64,000 nucleotides of DNA from positions 62,001-126,000 of the forward strand of contig NZ_JAAN01000031.1 of assembly GCF_000559025.1 (NCBI RefSeq), written 5' to 3'. The notes beneath the pieces are model-generated. The model saw nothing but the letters and a program-made list of their open reading frames with translations, did not search any database and was not told where the DNA came from. This document shows positions 11,406 to 20,802 of this stretch, piece by piece. This DNA is from Luteimonas huabeiensis HB2. Lineage in GTDB: Bacteria > Pseudomonadota > Gammaproteobacteria > Xanthomonadales > Xanthomonadaceae. Each line of letters begins with the position of its first letter. The first letter of the stretch is position 1. The position numbers were made by a program, and so were the translations under genes.

Positions 11406-13847
11406 TCAGATCAGCGGCGGATCGCGCTCGCGCTCGAAGGTCTTGTGCCGCGACAGAGCGAGCACGAAGCGGTCGGCGAGCCCGTCCTCGCGCTCGCCGC
11501 CCCCGCGCGCCAGGATCAAGCCGGCATCGCTTTCGTCCAGAGGCACGCCGGCCGCCTCCAGGAAGTCGACGCCGCTGCCGAGGGCGAGGATCGCCTTGCA
11601 ATGGCGGTACTGGTCCTTGGCGAACTCGGCCGCCCTGCCGTCCTCGGCCAGGCGCAGATGCAATTCGTCGCCGCCGGGAACGGCCATGCCGTCGAACAGC
11701 ACCGAGGGCTCGTTCTCGAACGACGCGTCGGCATCGAGTTCAGTGCCGTCGGCGGCCACTACCGGCCCGACGCAGGTCGCCACCAGCCGCGCCACCGCGC
11801 CTTCCTCCAGCAGTCGCGCCTGCAGGCGCACGACGGCGCCGGCGTCCACGCCATCGGCGACGAGGATCGCGACCCGGCGGGTGCGGATCCCGCCCGCGCC
11901 CGGTCGCGCCAGCATCGACAGCGCCGGCGAGGTCTTCACCTCCGGCGCCGGCGGATCCGGCAGCGCCCGCGGCATCGGCTCCGGCAGCGGCATGCCCAGG
12001 CCCTCGGCGACGCGGCCGGCCAGGTCGTCGGAAACGTTGCGCAGCATCGACACGACGCGCTCGCGCACCGCCGGCACCGTCACCTTCGACAGCTCGAAGC
12101 GGAACGCCGCCACGATGTGCGCCTGCTCCACCGGGCTCTGGCTGTCGTAGAACAGCGTGGCCTGGTTGAAATGCTCGGCGAACTTCTCCGGCCGCCCGCG
12201 CACCTCGTCCTGTTCCACCGGCTCCGGGAAGGGCACGAAGCCGGCGCTGCCGGCCTGGAACGGGCAGCCGCCGCCGAGCGAGTTCGGTTCGTAGGCCACC
12301 CGGCCGCGATGGATCGCCTGCCGGTGCATGCCGTCGCGCTGGTTGTTGTGCACCGGCGCGATCGGCGCGTTGATCGGGATCTCGTGGAAGTTGGGGCCGC
12401 CCAGCCGCGAGATCTGCGTATCGACGTAGGAATGGATGCGCCCGGCCAGCAGCGGATCGTTGGTGAAATCGATGCCGGGGATCACGTGCGCGGCGCAGAA
12501 CGCGACCTGCTCGGTCTCGGCGAAGAAGTTGTCCGGGTTGCGGTCCAGCACCAGCCGGCCCAGCGGCCGCAGCGGCACCAGTTCCTCGGGCACGATCTTG
12601 GTCGGATCGAGCACGTCGAAGGAGAAGCGTTCGGCCTCTTCCTCGGAGAATACCTGCACGCCGAGCTCCCATTCCGGGTACTCGCCGGCCTCGATGGCGT
12701 CCCACAGGTCGCGGCGATGGAAATCCGGATCGCAGCCAGAGGTCTTGACCGCCTCGTCCCACAGCTGGGCGTGGGTGCCCAGCAGCGGCGTCCAGTGGAA
12801 CTTGACGAAGGTGGACACGCCCTCGGCGGTGACGAAGCGGAAGGTGTGCACGCCGAAGCCCTGCATCATCCGGTAGCTGCGCGGGATCGCACGGTCGGAC
12901 ATCTGCCACAGCAGCATGTGGGTCGATTCCGGCATCAGCGAGACGAAATCCCAGAAGGTGTCGTGCGCCGAGGCCGCCTGCGGCATGGCGTGGTGCGGCT
13001 CCGGCTTCACCGCGTGCACCAGGTCGGGGAACTTCATCGCGTCCTGGATGAAGAACACCGGGATGTTGTTGCCGACCAGGTCCCAGTTGCCCTGCTCGGT
13101 GTAGAACTTCACCGCGAACCCGCGCACGTCGCGCGCGGTGTCCTTGGAGCCGCGCTCGCCGGCCACGGTCGAGAAGCGCACGAACACCGGCGTGCGCTTG
13201 CCGGCTTCCTGGAACGGCGCCGCGCAGGTCAGGTCCGGCACCGCCTCGTAGCATTCGAAATAGCCGTGCGCGCCCGAGCCGCGCGCATGCACGATCCGCT
13301 CCGGAATGCGCTCGTGGTCGAAGTGGGTGATCTTCTCGCGGAGGATGAAATCCTTCAGCAGCGCCGGCCCCCGCAGGCCCGCCTTCAGCGAATCCTGGTT
13401 GTTGGCGACCGGCACGCCCTGGTTGGTGGTCAGCGGGCGCTGCGAGGCGTCCACGCGCACCCGGTCGAGCGATTCCACCGTGGGATTGCCGCCCGGCCGC
13501 GCCTTCGTGCCGACCTTGGCCGAGGGATTCGATTCCGCCAGCGTGCTCGCGGTCGCGAGGTCGGAAGGCGGCGGAAACGTCTTGCCCGCCGGCGGCAAGG
13601 TCGCCGCGCCACGGCCGTATTCGGCCGCCTTGTTGTCGTTGTAGCCGAAGCCCGCCGCGGTGGCCTGGGTGTCCGCGGCCTGTTCGGCCTGCGGGTCGCC
13701 GGTCCCGCGCGCGGGAGCGCGGGCCGGCGCGCTGTCGGATGCGCGCGCCGCGGACACCGCCGCCGCGCGCTTGCCCGGCGCCTTCTTCTTCGCCGTTGTC
13801 CTCGTCGTCTTCGTCGTCTTGGTCGTCTTCTTCGGCGTCTTGGCCAT
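11406..13847 (-). CDS. katE: large-subunit catalase (KatE/HPII type) with C-terminal GATase1-like domain
   Basis: Catalase disproportionates hydrogen peroxide. This 813-residue protein is a large-subunit (clade 2) enzyme. The catalytic His is in [15 protein letters not shown], the distal Asn region is [17 protein letters not shown], and the proximal haem Tyr lies in [15 protein letters not shown]. After about residue 640 comes the class I glutamine-amidotransferase-like domain ([16 protein letters not shown]). The first 30 or so residues are a Lys/Thr-rich tail ([18 protein letters not shown]) resembling histone H1 tails, followed by an Ala-rich linker. The ATG at 13847 has AGGAGA upstream. 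No OxyR-type site was identified. Confidence 0.95.
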   Translation of the reverse strand: MAKTPKKTTKTTKTTRTTAKKKAPGKRAAAVSAARASDSAPARAPARGTGDPQAEQAADTQATAAGFGYNDNKAAEYGRGAATLPPAGKTFPPPSDLATASTLAESNPSAKVGTKARPGGNPTVESLDRVRVDASQRPLTTNQGVPVANNQDSLKAGLRGPALLKDFILREKITHFDHERIPERIVHARGSGAHGYFECYEAVPDLTCAAPFQEAGKRTPVFVRFSTVAGERGSKDTARDVRGFAVKFYTEQGNWDLVGNNIPVFFIQDAMKFPDLVHAVKPEPHHAMPQAASAHDTFWDFVSLMPESTHMLLWQMSDRAIPRSYRMMQGFGVHTFRFVTAEGVSTFVKFHWTPLLGTHAQLWDEAVKTSGCDPDFHRRDLWDAIEAGEYPEWELGVQVFSEEEAERFSFDVLDPTKIVPEELVPLRPLGRLVLDRNPDNFFAETEQVAFCAAHVIPGIDFTNDPLLAGRIHSYVDTQISRLGGPNFHEIPINAPIAPVHNNQRDGMHRQAIHRGRVAYEPNSLGGGCPFQAGSAGFVPFPEPVEQDEVRGRPEKFAEHFNQATLFYDSQSPVEQAHIVAAFRFELSKVTVPAVRERVVSMLRNVSDDLAGRVAEGLGMPLPEPMPRALPDPPAPEVKTSPALSMLARPGAGGIRTRRVAILVADGVDAGAVVRLQARLLEEGAVARLVATCVGPVVAADGTELDADASFENEPSVLFDGMAVPGGDELHLRLAEDGRAAEFAKDQYRHCKAILALGSGVDFLEAAGVPLDESDAGLILARGGGEREDGLADRFVLALSRHKTFERERDPPLI

Positions 13848-14016
13848 CGCTGGGGTCTCCTGGCAAGCCGGGGTGGCCGCACAGCAGTAGCAGCGCGCAT
13901 GTCACGGGCCCGTGCAAGGGAGGCGACGCCGGCATGAAGCCGGATTCGCCCGCGGCGTTCACCGCTTCGCGACCGCAGCGTTCGAATACTCCGGCAACCC
14001 ACGAGGAACTTCCGAC

Positions 14017-15312
14017 ATGACCAAGGCAACGGATGCGAGCGTCCCACTGTACGGAAGCGGCTCGTACGCGATCGGGGAGCGCCAGGATCGCTTCGAGCCT
14101 CTCGACGCGCCGGTCCCCTGGCGGGCCGCTGCCGCCCTCGACGATCCGGGCCGCGACGAGTCCGCGTTCCCGATCGTCGTGCACTGCCACCTTCGCTGGG
14201 ACTTCGTCTGGCAGCGCCCGCAGCAGATCCTCTCCCGGCTCGCCAGGCACCATCGCGTGCTGTTCATCGAGGACCCTCTCGCGGGCGACGGCGAGCGCGC
14301 GCAACTCGATCTGAGCGAGCCGGTCCCCGGCGTGGTGCGGCTGGTCCCCAGGCTGCCGCGCTCGGCCGGCGAACGCGACGTCGATGCGCAGTGGCGCCTG
14401 CTGCGCCCGCTCATCGAGGCGGCGCTGGCGGAGCACCCGCTGCTGAAGGATCGGTTCCGCGCGCCGGTGCAATGGTTCTACTCGCCCATGCCCGCGCCGG
14501 CGCTGCTGGGCGCCTTCGGCGCCTGCGGTACCGTCTACGACTGCATGGACGAACTCGCCAACTTCCGCTTCGCCGCAGCCGACCTGCCGGAACGCGAACG
14601 CCAGCTGCTCGCCCGCGCCGACGTCGTATTCACCGGCGGCCACGAGCTGTTCCGCTCGAAGTCCCGGCACCATCCGACCGTGTATTTCCACGGCTGCGGC
14701 GTGGACGTGGCGCATTTCGCCAAGGCCCAGGCCGAGGCGACGCGGGTTCCCGAAGCGTTGGCCGCGCTGCCTGGCCCGGTCTTCGGCTACGTCGGCGTGA
14801 TCGACGAGCGGCTGGATTACGCGCTGATCGAATCCCTCGCGCGCGCGTTTCCGCGGGCCTCGGTGGCCATGGTCGGCCCGCTGGCCAAGGTCGAACGCGA
14901 AGACCTGCCCGACCTGCCCAACATCCACTGGTTCGGGCAGCAGCCCTACGAGCGGCTGCCGGCGCTGATCAAGGGATTCGACGTCTGCCTGATGCCGTTC
15001 GCCCTCAACGAGGCCACCCGCTACATCAACCCGACCAAGACCCTGGAATACATGGCCGCCGGCAAGCCGGTCGTCTCCACCGCGGTGGCCGACGTGGTGC
15101 GCAACTTCTCCGCCTTCGTCGCCGTCGCCCGCTCGCCGGCCGAGTTCCTGGACGCCGTCGCGCAGGCGGCGCGCGCGCCGCACGCCGAGCGGCTGCAGGC
15201 GGCGCGCGCCCATGCGCAAGGCGCGACGTGGGACGCCACGGTCGATACGATGCGCCGGGAGCTGCTCGACGCCGTCGTGCCCGTGCGCGCCGCATCGGTG
15301 CGCCGGCCATGA
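14017..15312 (+). CDS. glycosyltransferase (GT-B type, group 1-like)
   Basis: A 431-residue cytoplasmic protein that looks like a GT-B retaining glycosyltransferase. It has an N-terminal domain starting VVHCHLRWDFVWQRPQQILSRLA and a C-terminal donor-binding half with GYVGVIDERLDYALIESLA, then NIHWFGQQPYERLPALIKGFDVCLMPF and the late E-x7-E-like region KTLEYMAAGKPVVST. ATG 14017 follows GAGGA; the frame is open upstream but lacks a better start. It is the first gene of a three-gene cassette; its stop overlaps the glf start (ATGA). A galactofuranosyl donor is plausible because of glf, but this is inference. Confidence 0.85.
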   Translation: MTKATDASVPLYGSGSYAIGERQDRFEPLDAPVPWRAAAALDDPGRDESAFPIVVHCHLRWDFVWQRPQQILSRLARHHRVLFIEDPLAGDGERAQLDLSEPVPGVVRLVPRLPRSAGERDVDAQWRLLRPLIEAALAEHPLLKDRFRAPVQWFYSPMPAPALLGAFGACGTVYDCMDELANFRFAAADLPERERQLLARADVVFTGGHELFRSKSRHHPTVYFHGCGVDVAHFAKAQAEATRVPEALAALPGPVFGYVGVIDERLDYALIESLARAFPRASVAMVGPLAKVEREDLPDLPNIHWFGQQPYERLPALIKGFDVCLMPFALNEATRYINPTKTLEYMAAGKPVVSTAVADVVRNFSAFVAVARSPAEFLDAVAQAARAPHAERLQAARAHAQGATWDATVDTMRRELLDAVVPVRAASVRRP

Positions 15313-16448
15313 CCGCGGTGACGGTCGTCGGCGCCGGATTCTCCGGCGCGGTGGTGGCCCGGGAGCTGGCCGAGCGCGGCCTGGACGTGCGGGTGATCGA
15401 CAGGCGCGAGCACATCGGCGGCAACGCGCACGACCGCCTCGATGCCCACGGCGTGCTGGTCCACCCCTACGGGCCGCACATCTTCCATACCAACAGCGCG
15501 CGCATCTACGACTACCTGTCGCGCTTCACCGGCTGGCGCCCCTACGAGCATCGCGTGCTGGCCGCCGTGGACGGCATGCTGGTGCCGCTGCCGATCAACA
15601 TCGACACGGTCAACCGCCTCTACGGCCTGCAGCTGGACGAACGCACCATCCAGGGCTTCTTCGACAGCGTGCGCGAGCCCCGCGAACGGATCCTCACCAG
15701 CGAGGACGTGGTGGTCGATGCGGTCGGGCGCGACCTGTACCGCAAGTTCTTCCAGGGCTATACGCGCAAGCAGTGGGGGCTGGACCCCTCGGAGCTCGCC
15801 GCCTCGGTCGCCGCGCGCATTCCCACCCGCACCAACCGCGACGATCGCTACTTCACCGACAAGTTCCAGGCGATGCCGCTGGAAGGCTACACGCGGATGT
15901 TCGAGCGCATGCTCGACCATCCGAAGATCGCGATCGAGCTGGGCGTCGACTTCTTCCGCGAGCGCGAGCGCCTGCGCCACGACCATCTGGTCTACACCGG
16001 CCCCATCGACGCCTTCTACGGCCATCGCTATGGCCCGCTGCCCTATCGGTCGCTGCGCTTCGAGCACGAGCACCACCCCGGGACCGAACGCTACCAGGCC
16101 GTGGGCACGGTGAACTATCCCAACGAACATGCCTACACCCGGATCACCGAATTCAAGCATCTCACCGGGCAGGCGCATCCGGGCACCTCGATCGTGCGCG
16201 AGTATCCCATCGCCGAAGGCGATCCCTACTACCCGGTGCCGCGGCCGGAAAACGAACTGCTGTTCAAGCGCTACGAGGCGCTGGCGCTGAAGGAGCGCGA
16301 CGTCACCTTCGTCGGCCGCCTGGCGCAGTACCGCTACTACAACATGGACCAGTGCGTCGGCGCCGCCCTCAAGGCGGCGCAGTACGTGCTGCAGAAGACC
16401 GGCGCCGCGCCCGACGAAGCGGACGCACTGGCGGCCGGACTGCGCTGA
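15309..16448 (+). CDS. glf: UDP-galactopyranose mutase
   Basis: Glf is a flavoenzyme that interconverts UDP-galactopyranose and UDP-galactofuranose, the Galf donor for glycans. The 379-residue product has the FAD dinucleotide motif VVGAGFSGAVVARELAERG near the N-terminus, the HIGGNAHD segment, GPHIFHTNSARIYDYL, and QGYTRKQWGLDPSEL, all characteristic of prokaryotic UGM. Length is typical. Its ATG overlaps the upstream stop by 4 bases and the GH1-RmlD gene starts 4 bases after its stop, so the three genes are almost certainly one operon. Confidence 0.95.
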   Translation: MTAVTVVGAGFSGAVVARELAERGLDVRVIDRREHIGGNAHDRLDAHGVLVHPYGPHIFHTNSARIYDYLSRFTGWRPYEHRVLAAVDGMLVPLPINIDTVNRLYGLQLDERTIQGFFDSVREPRERILTSEDVVVDAVGRDLYRKFFQGYTRKQWGLDPSELAASVAARIPTRTNRDDRYFTDKFQAMPLEGYTRMFERMLDHPKIAIELGVDFFRERERLRHDHLVYTGPIDAFYGHRYGPLPYRSLRFEHEHHPGTERYQAVGTVNYPNEHAYTRITEFKHLTGQAHPGTSIVREYPIAEGDPYYPVPRPENELLFKRYEALALKERDVTFVGRLAQYRYYNMDQCVGAALKAAQYVLQKTGAAPDEADALAAGLR

Positions 16449-16452
16449 CGCC

Positions 16453-18693
16453 ATGGCGCGGGACGGAGCCCGCGGATGCGCCCCCGGCCCGATCGAACTG
16501 TGGGGCGGCGTCGAGTGCTCGGTCGTTCGCATCGGCGATGGCTACTCCAGCCAGTTCGACTACGGCGGCTGCCCCCGCCCCGGCGACATCGACGCGTTCG
16601 CCGCGCTGGGCGTGCGCGCGCTCAGGCAACCGGTGCTGTGGGAACGGGTCGCGCCGCGCGGCCTGCGCGACGCGGACTGGCGCTGGCCCGACGCCTGCCT
16701 GCAGCGGATCCGCGCGCTGGGCATCCGCCCGATCGTCGGGCTGCTGCATCACGGCAGCGGCCCGCGCCACACCAGCCTGCTCGATCCCGCCTTTCCGGAC
16801 GAGCTGGCCGCCTATGCCGGCGCGGTGGCCGCCCGCTATCCGTGGGTGCTCGACTACACGCCGGTGAACGAGCCGCTGACGACCGCGCGCTTCAGCGGCC
16901 TGTACGGCCACTGGTACCCGCATCGCCGCGATCCGCCGTCGTTCTGGCGCGCGCTGCACGCGCAGTGCCGCGGCATCGCGCAGGCCATGCGGGCCATCCG
17001 CCGCGTCCAGCCGCGGGCCAGGCTGGTGCAGACCGACGATCTCGGCAGGACGTACGCGACGCCGCCGCTCCAGTACCAGGCCGACTTCAACAACCACCTG
17101 CGCTGGCTGGGCTGGGACCTGCTGTACGGCCGCGTCGGCAGCGACCACCCGCTCTGGTCCTGGCTGGTGGAATGCTGCCGGGCGCAGCCCGAGGACCTGC
17201 TGTGGTTCGCGGCGCATCGCTGTCGGCCGGACGTCGTCGGCGTGAACCACTACGTCACCAGTGAGCGCTACCTCGACGAGGATCCGGAGCGCTATCCGCC
17301 GGAATGCCGCGGCGGCAACGGGCGCCACCGCTACGCCGACGTGGAAGCGGCCCGGGTGCTGTCGCCGCCGAGCGCCGGCCTGTCCGCCCTGCTGCGCGAA
17401 GCGTGGTCGCGCTACCGCCTGCCGCTGGCGGTCACCGAGAGCCACCTGCATGCCCCGCGCGAGGACCAGCTGCGCTGGCTGGCCGAAACCTGGCGGGCGG
17501 TCGAGCGCGCGCGCGAGGCCGGCGCGGACGTCCGTGCGGTCACCCTGTGGGCGCTGCTGGGCAGCTACGACTGGGACCGCCTGCTCACCCAGCGCCGCGG
17601 CCACTACGAGCCCGGCGCCTTCGAGGTCCGCCGCGGCCGGGCGAGGACGACGGCGATCGCGCGGATGGCGGCCGCGCTCGCGCGCGGCGATCCGCCCGCG
17701 CATCCGGTGCTGGCGCAGCCGGGCTGGTGGCGCCGCCCGTCGCGCTTGCTGTACGCACGCGCCGCCCCGGTGCCCGGACCGCCCGAACCGGGGCCGCAGC
17801 CGGGCGCGCGCAGCGCGCCGATCCTGATCGCGGGCGCCGGCACGCTCGGCCGCGCGTTCTCCCTGATCTGCGGCCAGCGCGCGCTCGATCACCGGCTGCT
17901 GGCCAGGGCCGAACTCGACATCGCCGACCCGGCGGCGGTCGAGCGCTCCCTCGATGCCTGCGCACCGTGGGCGGTGATCAACGCCGCCGGCTACGTGCGC
18001 GTGGACGACGCCGAGACCGACCCCGAGCGCTGCTTCCGCGAGAACGTGCTCGGCGCGCAGAACCTCGCGGCGGCCTGCGCGCGCGCCGGGATCCCGCTGG
18101 TCACCTTTTCGACCGACCTCGTCTTCGACGGCGCCCGCAGCGCCCCCTATCCGGAAGACGCCGCCGTCGCGCCGCTGAACGTGTACGGGCGCTGCAAGGC
18201 GCGCGCGGAAGCCTGCACGCTCGACCGCCATCCCGGCGCGCTGGTCGTGCGCACCAGCGCGTTCTTCGGCCCCTGGGACGAGGCCAACTTCCTCGCCCAT
18301 GCGCTGCGCGCGCTGCGCGCCGGCGGCCGGTTCGACGCCGCCGACGACCTGACCGTCTCGCCCACCTACGTGCCCGACCTGGTGCACGCCTGCCTCGACC
18401 TGCTGATCGACGCCGAATCCGGGATCTGGCACCTGGCCAGCGGTACCGCGCTCACCTGGGCCGAATTCGCCCGTCGCGCGGCGCGCATGGCCGGCGCCGA
18501 CGTCGCCGGCCTGCGGGCCCGCCCGCATGCCGAACTCGGCCTGGCCGCCCGGCGCCCGCGCTACAGCGCGCTCGGCTCCTCGCGCGCGTTCGCGATGCCG
18601 GCGCTCGACGACGCGCTGGCCCGCTATCTGCGCGAAGGCCCGCCGGCGCCGCGGATCGCGCAGGCCGGCCCGGCATGCGCACCGGCGCGATGA
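16453..18693 (+). CDS. GH1-like glycosidase fused to an RmlD-like sugar-nucleotide reductase
   Basis: The protein has 746 residues and two catalytic modules. Residues about 12-420 resemble glycoside hydrolase family 1, with the acid/base glutamate in TPVNEPL (E140) and a nucleophile candidate in LAVTESHLHAP (E329); both required acids are present. After a Pro-rich linker (about 436-455), residues about 456-735 resemble dTDP-4-dehydrorhamnose reductase: ILIAGAGTLGRAF for NAD(P), STDLVFDG, and the catalytic Y-x3-K in NVYGRCK (Y578, K582). It is coupled to glf, so it probably acts on the same glycan. The reaction of either half is not known. There is no signal peptide, so the GH1-like domain sits in the cytoplasm, which is odd for a scavenging hydrolase. 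Confidence 0.85.
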   Translation: MARDGARGCAPGPIELWGGVECSVVRIGDGYSSQFDYGGCPRPGDIDAFAALGVRALRQPVLWERVAPRGLRDADWRWPDACLQRIRALGIRPIVGLLHHGSGPRHTSLLDPAFPDELAAYAGAVAARYPWVLDYTPVNEPLTTARFSGLYGHWYPHRRDPPSFWRALHAQCRGIAQAMRAIRRVQPRARLVQTDDLGRTYATPPLQYQADFNNHLRWLGWDLLYGRVGSDHPLWSWLVECCRAQPEDLLWFAAHRCRPDVVGVNHYVTSERYLDEDPERYPPECRGGNGRHRYADVEAARVLSPPSAGLSALLREAWSRYRLPLAVTESHLHAPREDQLRWLAETWRAVERAREAGADVRAVTLWALLGSYDWDRLLTQRRGHYEPGAFEVRRGRARTTAIARMAAALARGDPPAHPVLAQPGWWRRPSRLLYARAAPVPGPPEPGPQPGARSAPILIAGAGTLGRAFSLICGQRALDHRLLARAELDIADPAAVERSLDACAPWAVINAAGYVRVDDAETDPERCFRENVLGAQNLAAACARAGIPLVTFSTDLVFDGARSAPYPEDAAVAPLNVYGRCKARAEACTLDRHPGALVVRTSAFFGPWDEANFLAHALRALRAGGRFDAADDLTVSPTYVPDLVHACLDLLIDAESGIWHLASGTALTWAEFARRAARMAGADVAGLRARPHAELGLAARRPRYSALGSSRAFAMPALDDALARYLREGPPAPRIAQAGPACAPAR

Positions 18694-18740
18694 GCCGCGC
18701 CTGCCGCGCGTCTCGATCGCGCAGGGAGGCGCCCAACGAA

Positions 18741-18764
18741 ATGGGCCGGCTCGCGCCGGCCCAT
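18741..18764. terminator. hairpin between convergent genes, possible bidirectional terminator
   Basis: A perfect 10-bp inverted repeat (ATGGGCCGGC, loop TCGC, GCCGGCCCAT) lies in the gap between the sugar cassette and the glycine-zipper gene, which converge. No strong T-tract follows on either strand, so intrinsic termination may be weak or depend on other factors. Confidence 0.5.
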
Positions 18765-18790
18765 GACCCTGACATCGTTCCGGTCGCCCG

Positions 18791-19567
18791 CTACTGCAGT
18801 CGGTCGCTCGCGTCGATGGCCGCGGTCTGGGTCACGACCTGCCCGTCCAGCACCGGCAGCCGTTCGCCCGGACGCTGATCCATGCGCACGGTGCGCTCCT
18901 GGCCGCCGTAGCGGTAGGTCACCTCGTAGGCCACCGGCACGTCCTCGGTACCGAGCTTGATGCGCTCGCCCGGCTTGCTGTCGGTGCGCAGCGTGCCGGT
19001 GCTGCCGTCCGGATTGCGGTAGGTCACGTCGTAGGCCACGACCCGCGAGGACTGCGAACTGTCCTGCACCGTGCGGCACTGGCGATCCACCCGCTCCACC
19101 ACCCGTCCGCCGACGTGGTTGCGGTCGACGCGGTTGCCGATGAAGCCGCCGGCAGTGGCGCCGGCCGCGGTGGCCAGCTTGCGGCCGTTGCCGCCGCCGA
19201 TCTGGTTGCCGACCAGCCCACCGATGATCGCGCCGGCCACGGTACCGCCGACGTTGCCGTCGCGCTCGGGCAGGCGCTCCTGCACGACGACGTCCTCGCA
19301 GACTTCCCGCGGCGTGGCGTGGGTGGTGGTTTCGCGGATCGGCTCGCTGCCCAGCACGGTCGCGTACAGATCCTGCCGCTCGGTCACCGGCTCCACCCGC
19401 ACCACGTCCGCGTATTCCACGCGCCCGCCCGCAGGCAGCGTGTCGCCCGCCACGGTCTCGATGCCTTCGCCGGCCGGGCGGTCGTCGCGGTTGTTCTGGA
19501 ACGCCGCCACCGCGACGCCGCCCACCAGCAGCGATGCAAGCGCGATAGCCAAGGTGTTGTTCTTCAT
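18791..19567 (-). CDS. glycine-zipper 2TM domain protein
   Basis: A 258-residue exported protein with an N-terminal hydrophobic segment (TLAIALASLLVGGVAVAAF). A glycine-zipper region (GGTVAGAIIGGLVGNQIGGG ... AAGATAGGFIGNRVD) of the Rick_17kDa_Anti/2TM type lies at about residues 107-145. The C-terminal part has two similar segments (VVAYDVTYRNPDGSTGTLRTDSKPGERI and VAYEVTYRYGGQERTVRMDQRPGERL), apparently an internal duplication. Such proteins are envelope-associated; precise function is unknown. A good ribosome site (AAGGAGC) precedes the ATG at 19567. Confidence 0.85.
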   Translation of the reverse strand: MKNNTLAIALASLLVGGVAVAAFQNNRDDRPAGEGIETVAGDTLPAGGRVEYADVVRVEPVTERQDLYATVLGSEPIRETTTHATPREVCEDVVVQERLPERDGNVGGTVAGAIIGGLVGNQIGGGNGRKLATAAGATAGGFIGNRVDRNHVGGRVVERVDRQCRTVQDSSQSSRVVAYDVTYRNPDGSTGTLRTDSKPGERIKLGTEDVPVAYEVTYRYGGQERTVRMDQRPGERLPVLDGQVVTQTAAIDASDRLQ

Positions 19568-19777
19568 CGTTCGCTCCTTGTCGGGGACGCTTGCGGCGTC
19601 CTGAGGTGGGGGGATCGGCGCGATTGCAACACTTTCTTCCTGAATGGATACCGCCAGGAAAACGCTTTCCCGAGATTTCCCCTGAACGCGGGATCGGCGC
19701 GCCGCGTGCTAGCGTGATCCGGCCGGTGCGCGGTGGCCCCCACGCTGCCGGCCCTTCCCCAAGCGGAGCGCTTTGCG

Positions 19778-20014
19778 ATGCGATACCTGTTCCTGGCCCC
19801 CGCGCTGCGCTGGCTCGGCCGGCTCAGCTACCCGCGCTTGTTCGCCGTCACCGCGGCGCTGTTCGCGCTGAGCGTGGTGATCCCCGACCCGATCCCGCTG
19901 GTGGACGAGCTGCTGCTGGGCCTGGGCACGCTGCTGCTGGCCCGGCTCAAGCGCCCGAAGGACGAGGGCGGGACGCCGCCGCCCATCGACGGACGCGCCG
20001 AGCGCCGGCGCTGA
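19778..20014 (+). CDS. small membrane protein, DUF6116-like
   Basis: A 78-residue protein with two predicted membrane helices (about 20-36 and 41-56) connected by the short PDPIPLVDE turn, and a charged, Arg/Pro-rich C-terminus. The turn and the LARLKRP motif resemble small xanthomonad proteins annotated as DUF6116; that assignment is from memory and not certain. ATG 19778 follows AAGCGGAG. The tatD-like gene starts 7 bp after its stop, so the two are probably co-transcribed. Confidence 0.7.
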   Translation: MRYLFLAPALRWLGRLSYPRLFAVTAALFALSVVIPDPIPLVDELLLGLGTLLLARLKRPKDEGGTPPPIDGRAERRR

Positions 20015-20021
20015 CCGGACG

Positions 20022-20795
20022 ATGCTGTTCGACAGCCACTGCCATCTCGACGCGCCCGAGTTCGACCGCGACCGCGATGCGGTGGTGGCGCGCGCGCGCG
20101 CGGCCGGCGTGCGCTGGCAGCTGGTGCCCGGCACCCATCGCGAGGAATGGCCGGCGCTGCGCGAGACCTGCGCCGCCGACGCGGGGCTGCATGCCGCCTA
20201 CGGGCTGCACCCCACCTTCCTCGCCCATCACCGCGCCGAGGACCTGGACGCGCTGGCGGACTGGGTCGCGCGCGAGCGCCCGGTGGCCATCGGCGAATGC
20301 GGGCTCGATCATTACCTCGAGGACCTGGACCGCGACGCCCAGCAGCGCTACTTCGAGGGCCAGCTGGAACTGGCGCGCGAGAGCGGACTGCCGCTGATCG
20401 TGCACGCGCGGCGCGCGGTGGAAGCCGTGATCCAGGCGATCCGCCGTGTCGGCCGCGTGCGCGGCGTGGTCCACAGCTACGCCGGCAGCGAGGAGCAGGC
20501 CAGGCAACTGCAGCGGCTGGACTTCCTGATCGGCATCGGCGGCCCGGTCACCTACGCGCGCGCCAGGCGCATGCACCGCGTGGTCGCCACGGTGCCGCTG
20601 GAGCAGTTGCTGCTGGAGACCGACGCCCCGGACCAGCCGGACTGCGCGCACCGCGGCGAACGCAACGAACCGGCGCGGCTGGTGGCCGTGTGCGAGGCGG
20701 TCGCGCGGCTGCGCGGAGCCGCGCCGGAGGCCATCGCCGCGGCGACCACGCGCAACGCCGCGCGGCTGTTCGGCGTCGCGACCGAGGGCGCCTGA
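20022..20795 (+). CDS. TatD family metal-dependent hydrolase
   Basis: A 257-residue TIM-barrel hydrolase of the TatD family, nearer to YjjV than to TatD itself. Metal-ligand motifs are present in order: FDSHCHLD at the N-terminus, AIGECGLDHYL, LIVHARRA, GVVHSYAGS and LLETDAPDQP. Members act as metal-dependent 3'-5' nucleases or deacylases; the physiological substrate is uncertain. It follows the small membrane gene by 7 bp and converges on tcdA. Confidence 0.9.
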   Translation: MLFDSHCHLDAPEFDRDRDAVVARARAAGVRWQLVPGTHREEWPALRETCAADAGLHAAYGLHPTFLAHHRAEDLDALADWVARERPVAIGECGLDHYLEDLDRDAQQRYFEGQLELARESGLPLIVHARRAVEAVIQAIRRVGRVRGVVHSYAGSEEQARQLQRLDFLIGIGGPVTYARARRMHRVVATVPLEQLLLETDAPDQPDCAHRGERNEPARLVAVCEAVARLRGAAPEAIAAATTRNAARLFGVATEGA

Positions 20796-20802
20796 GCCTC
20801 GC

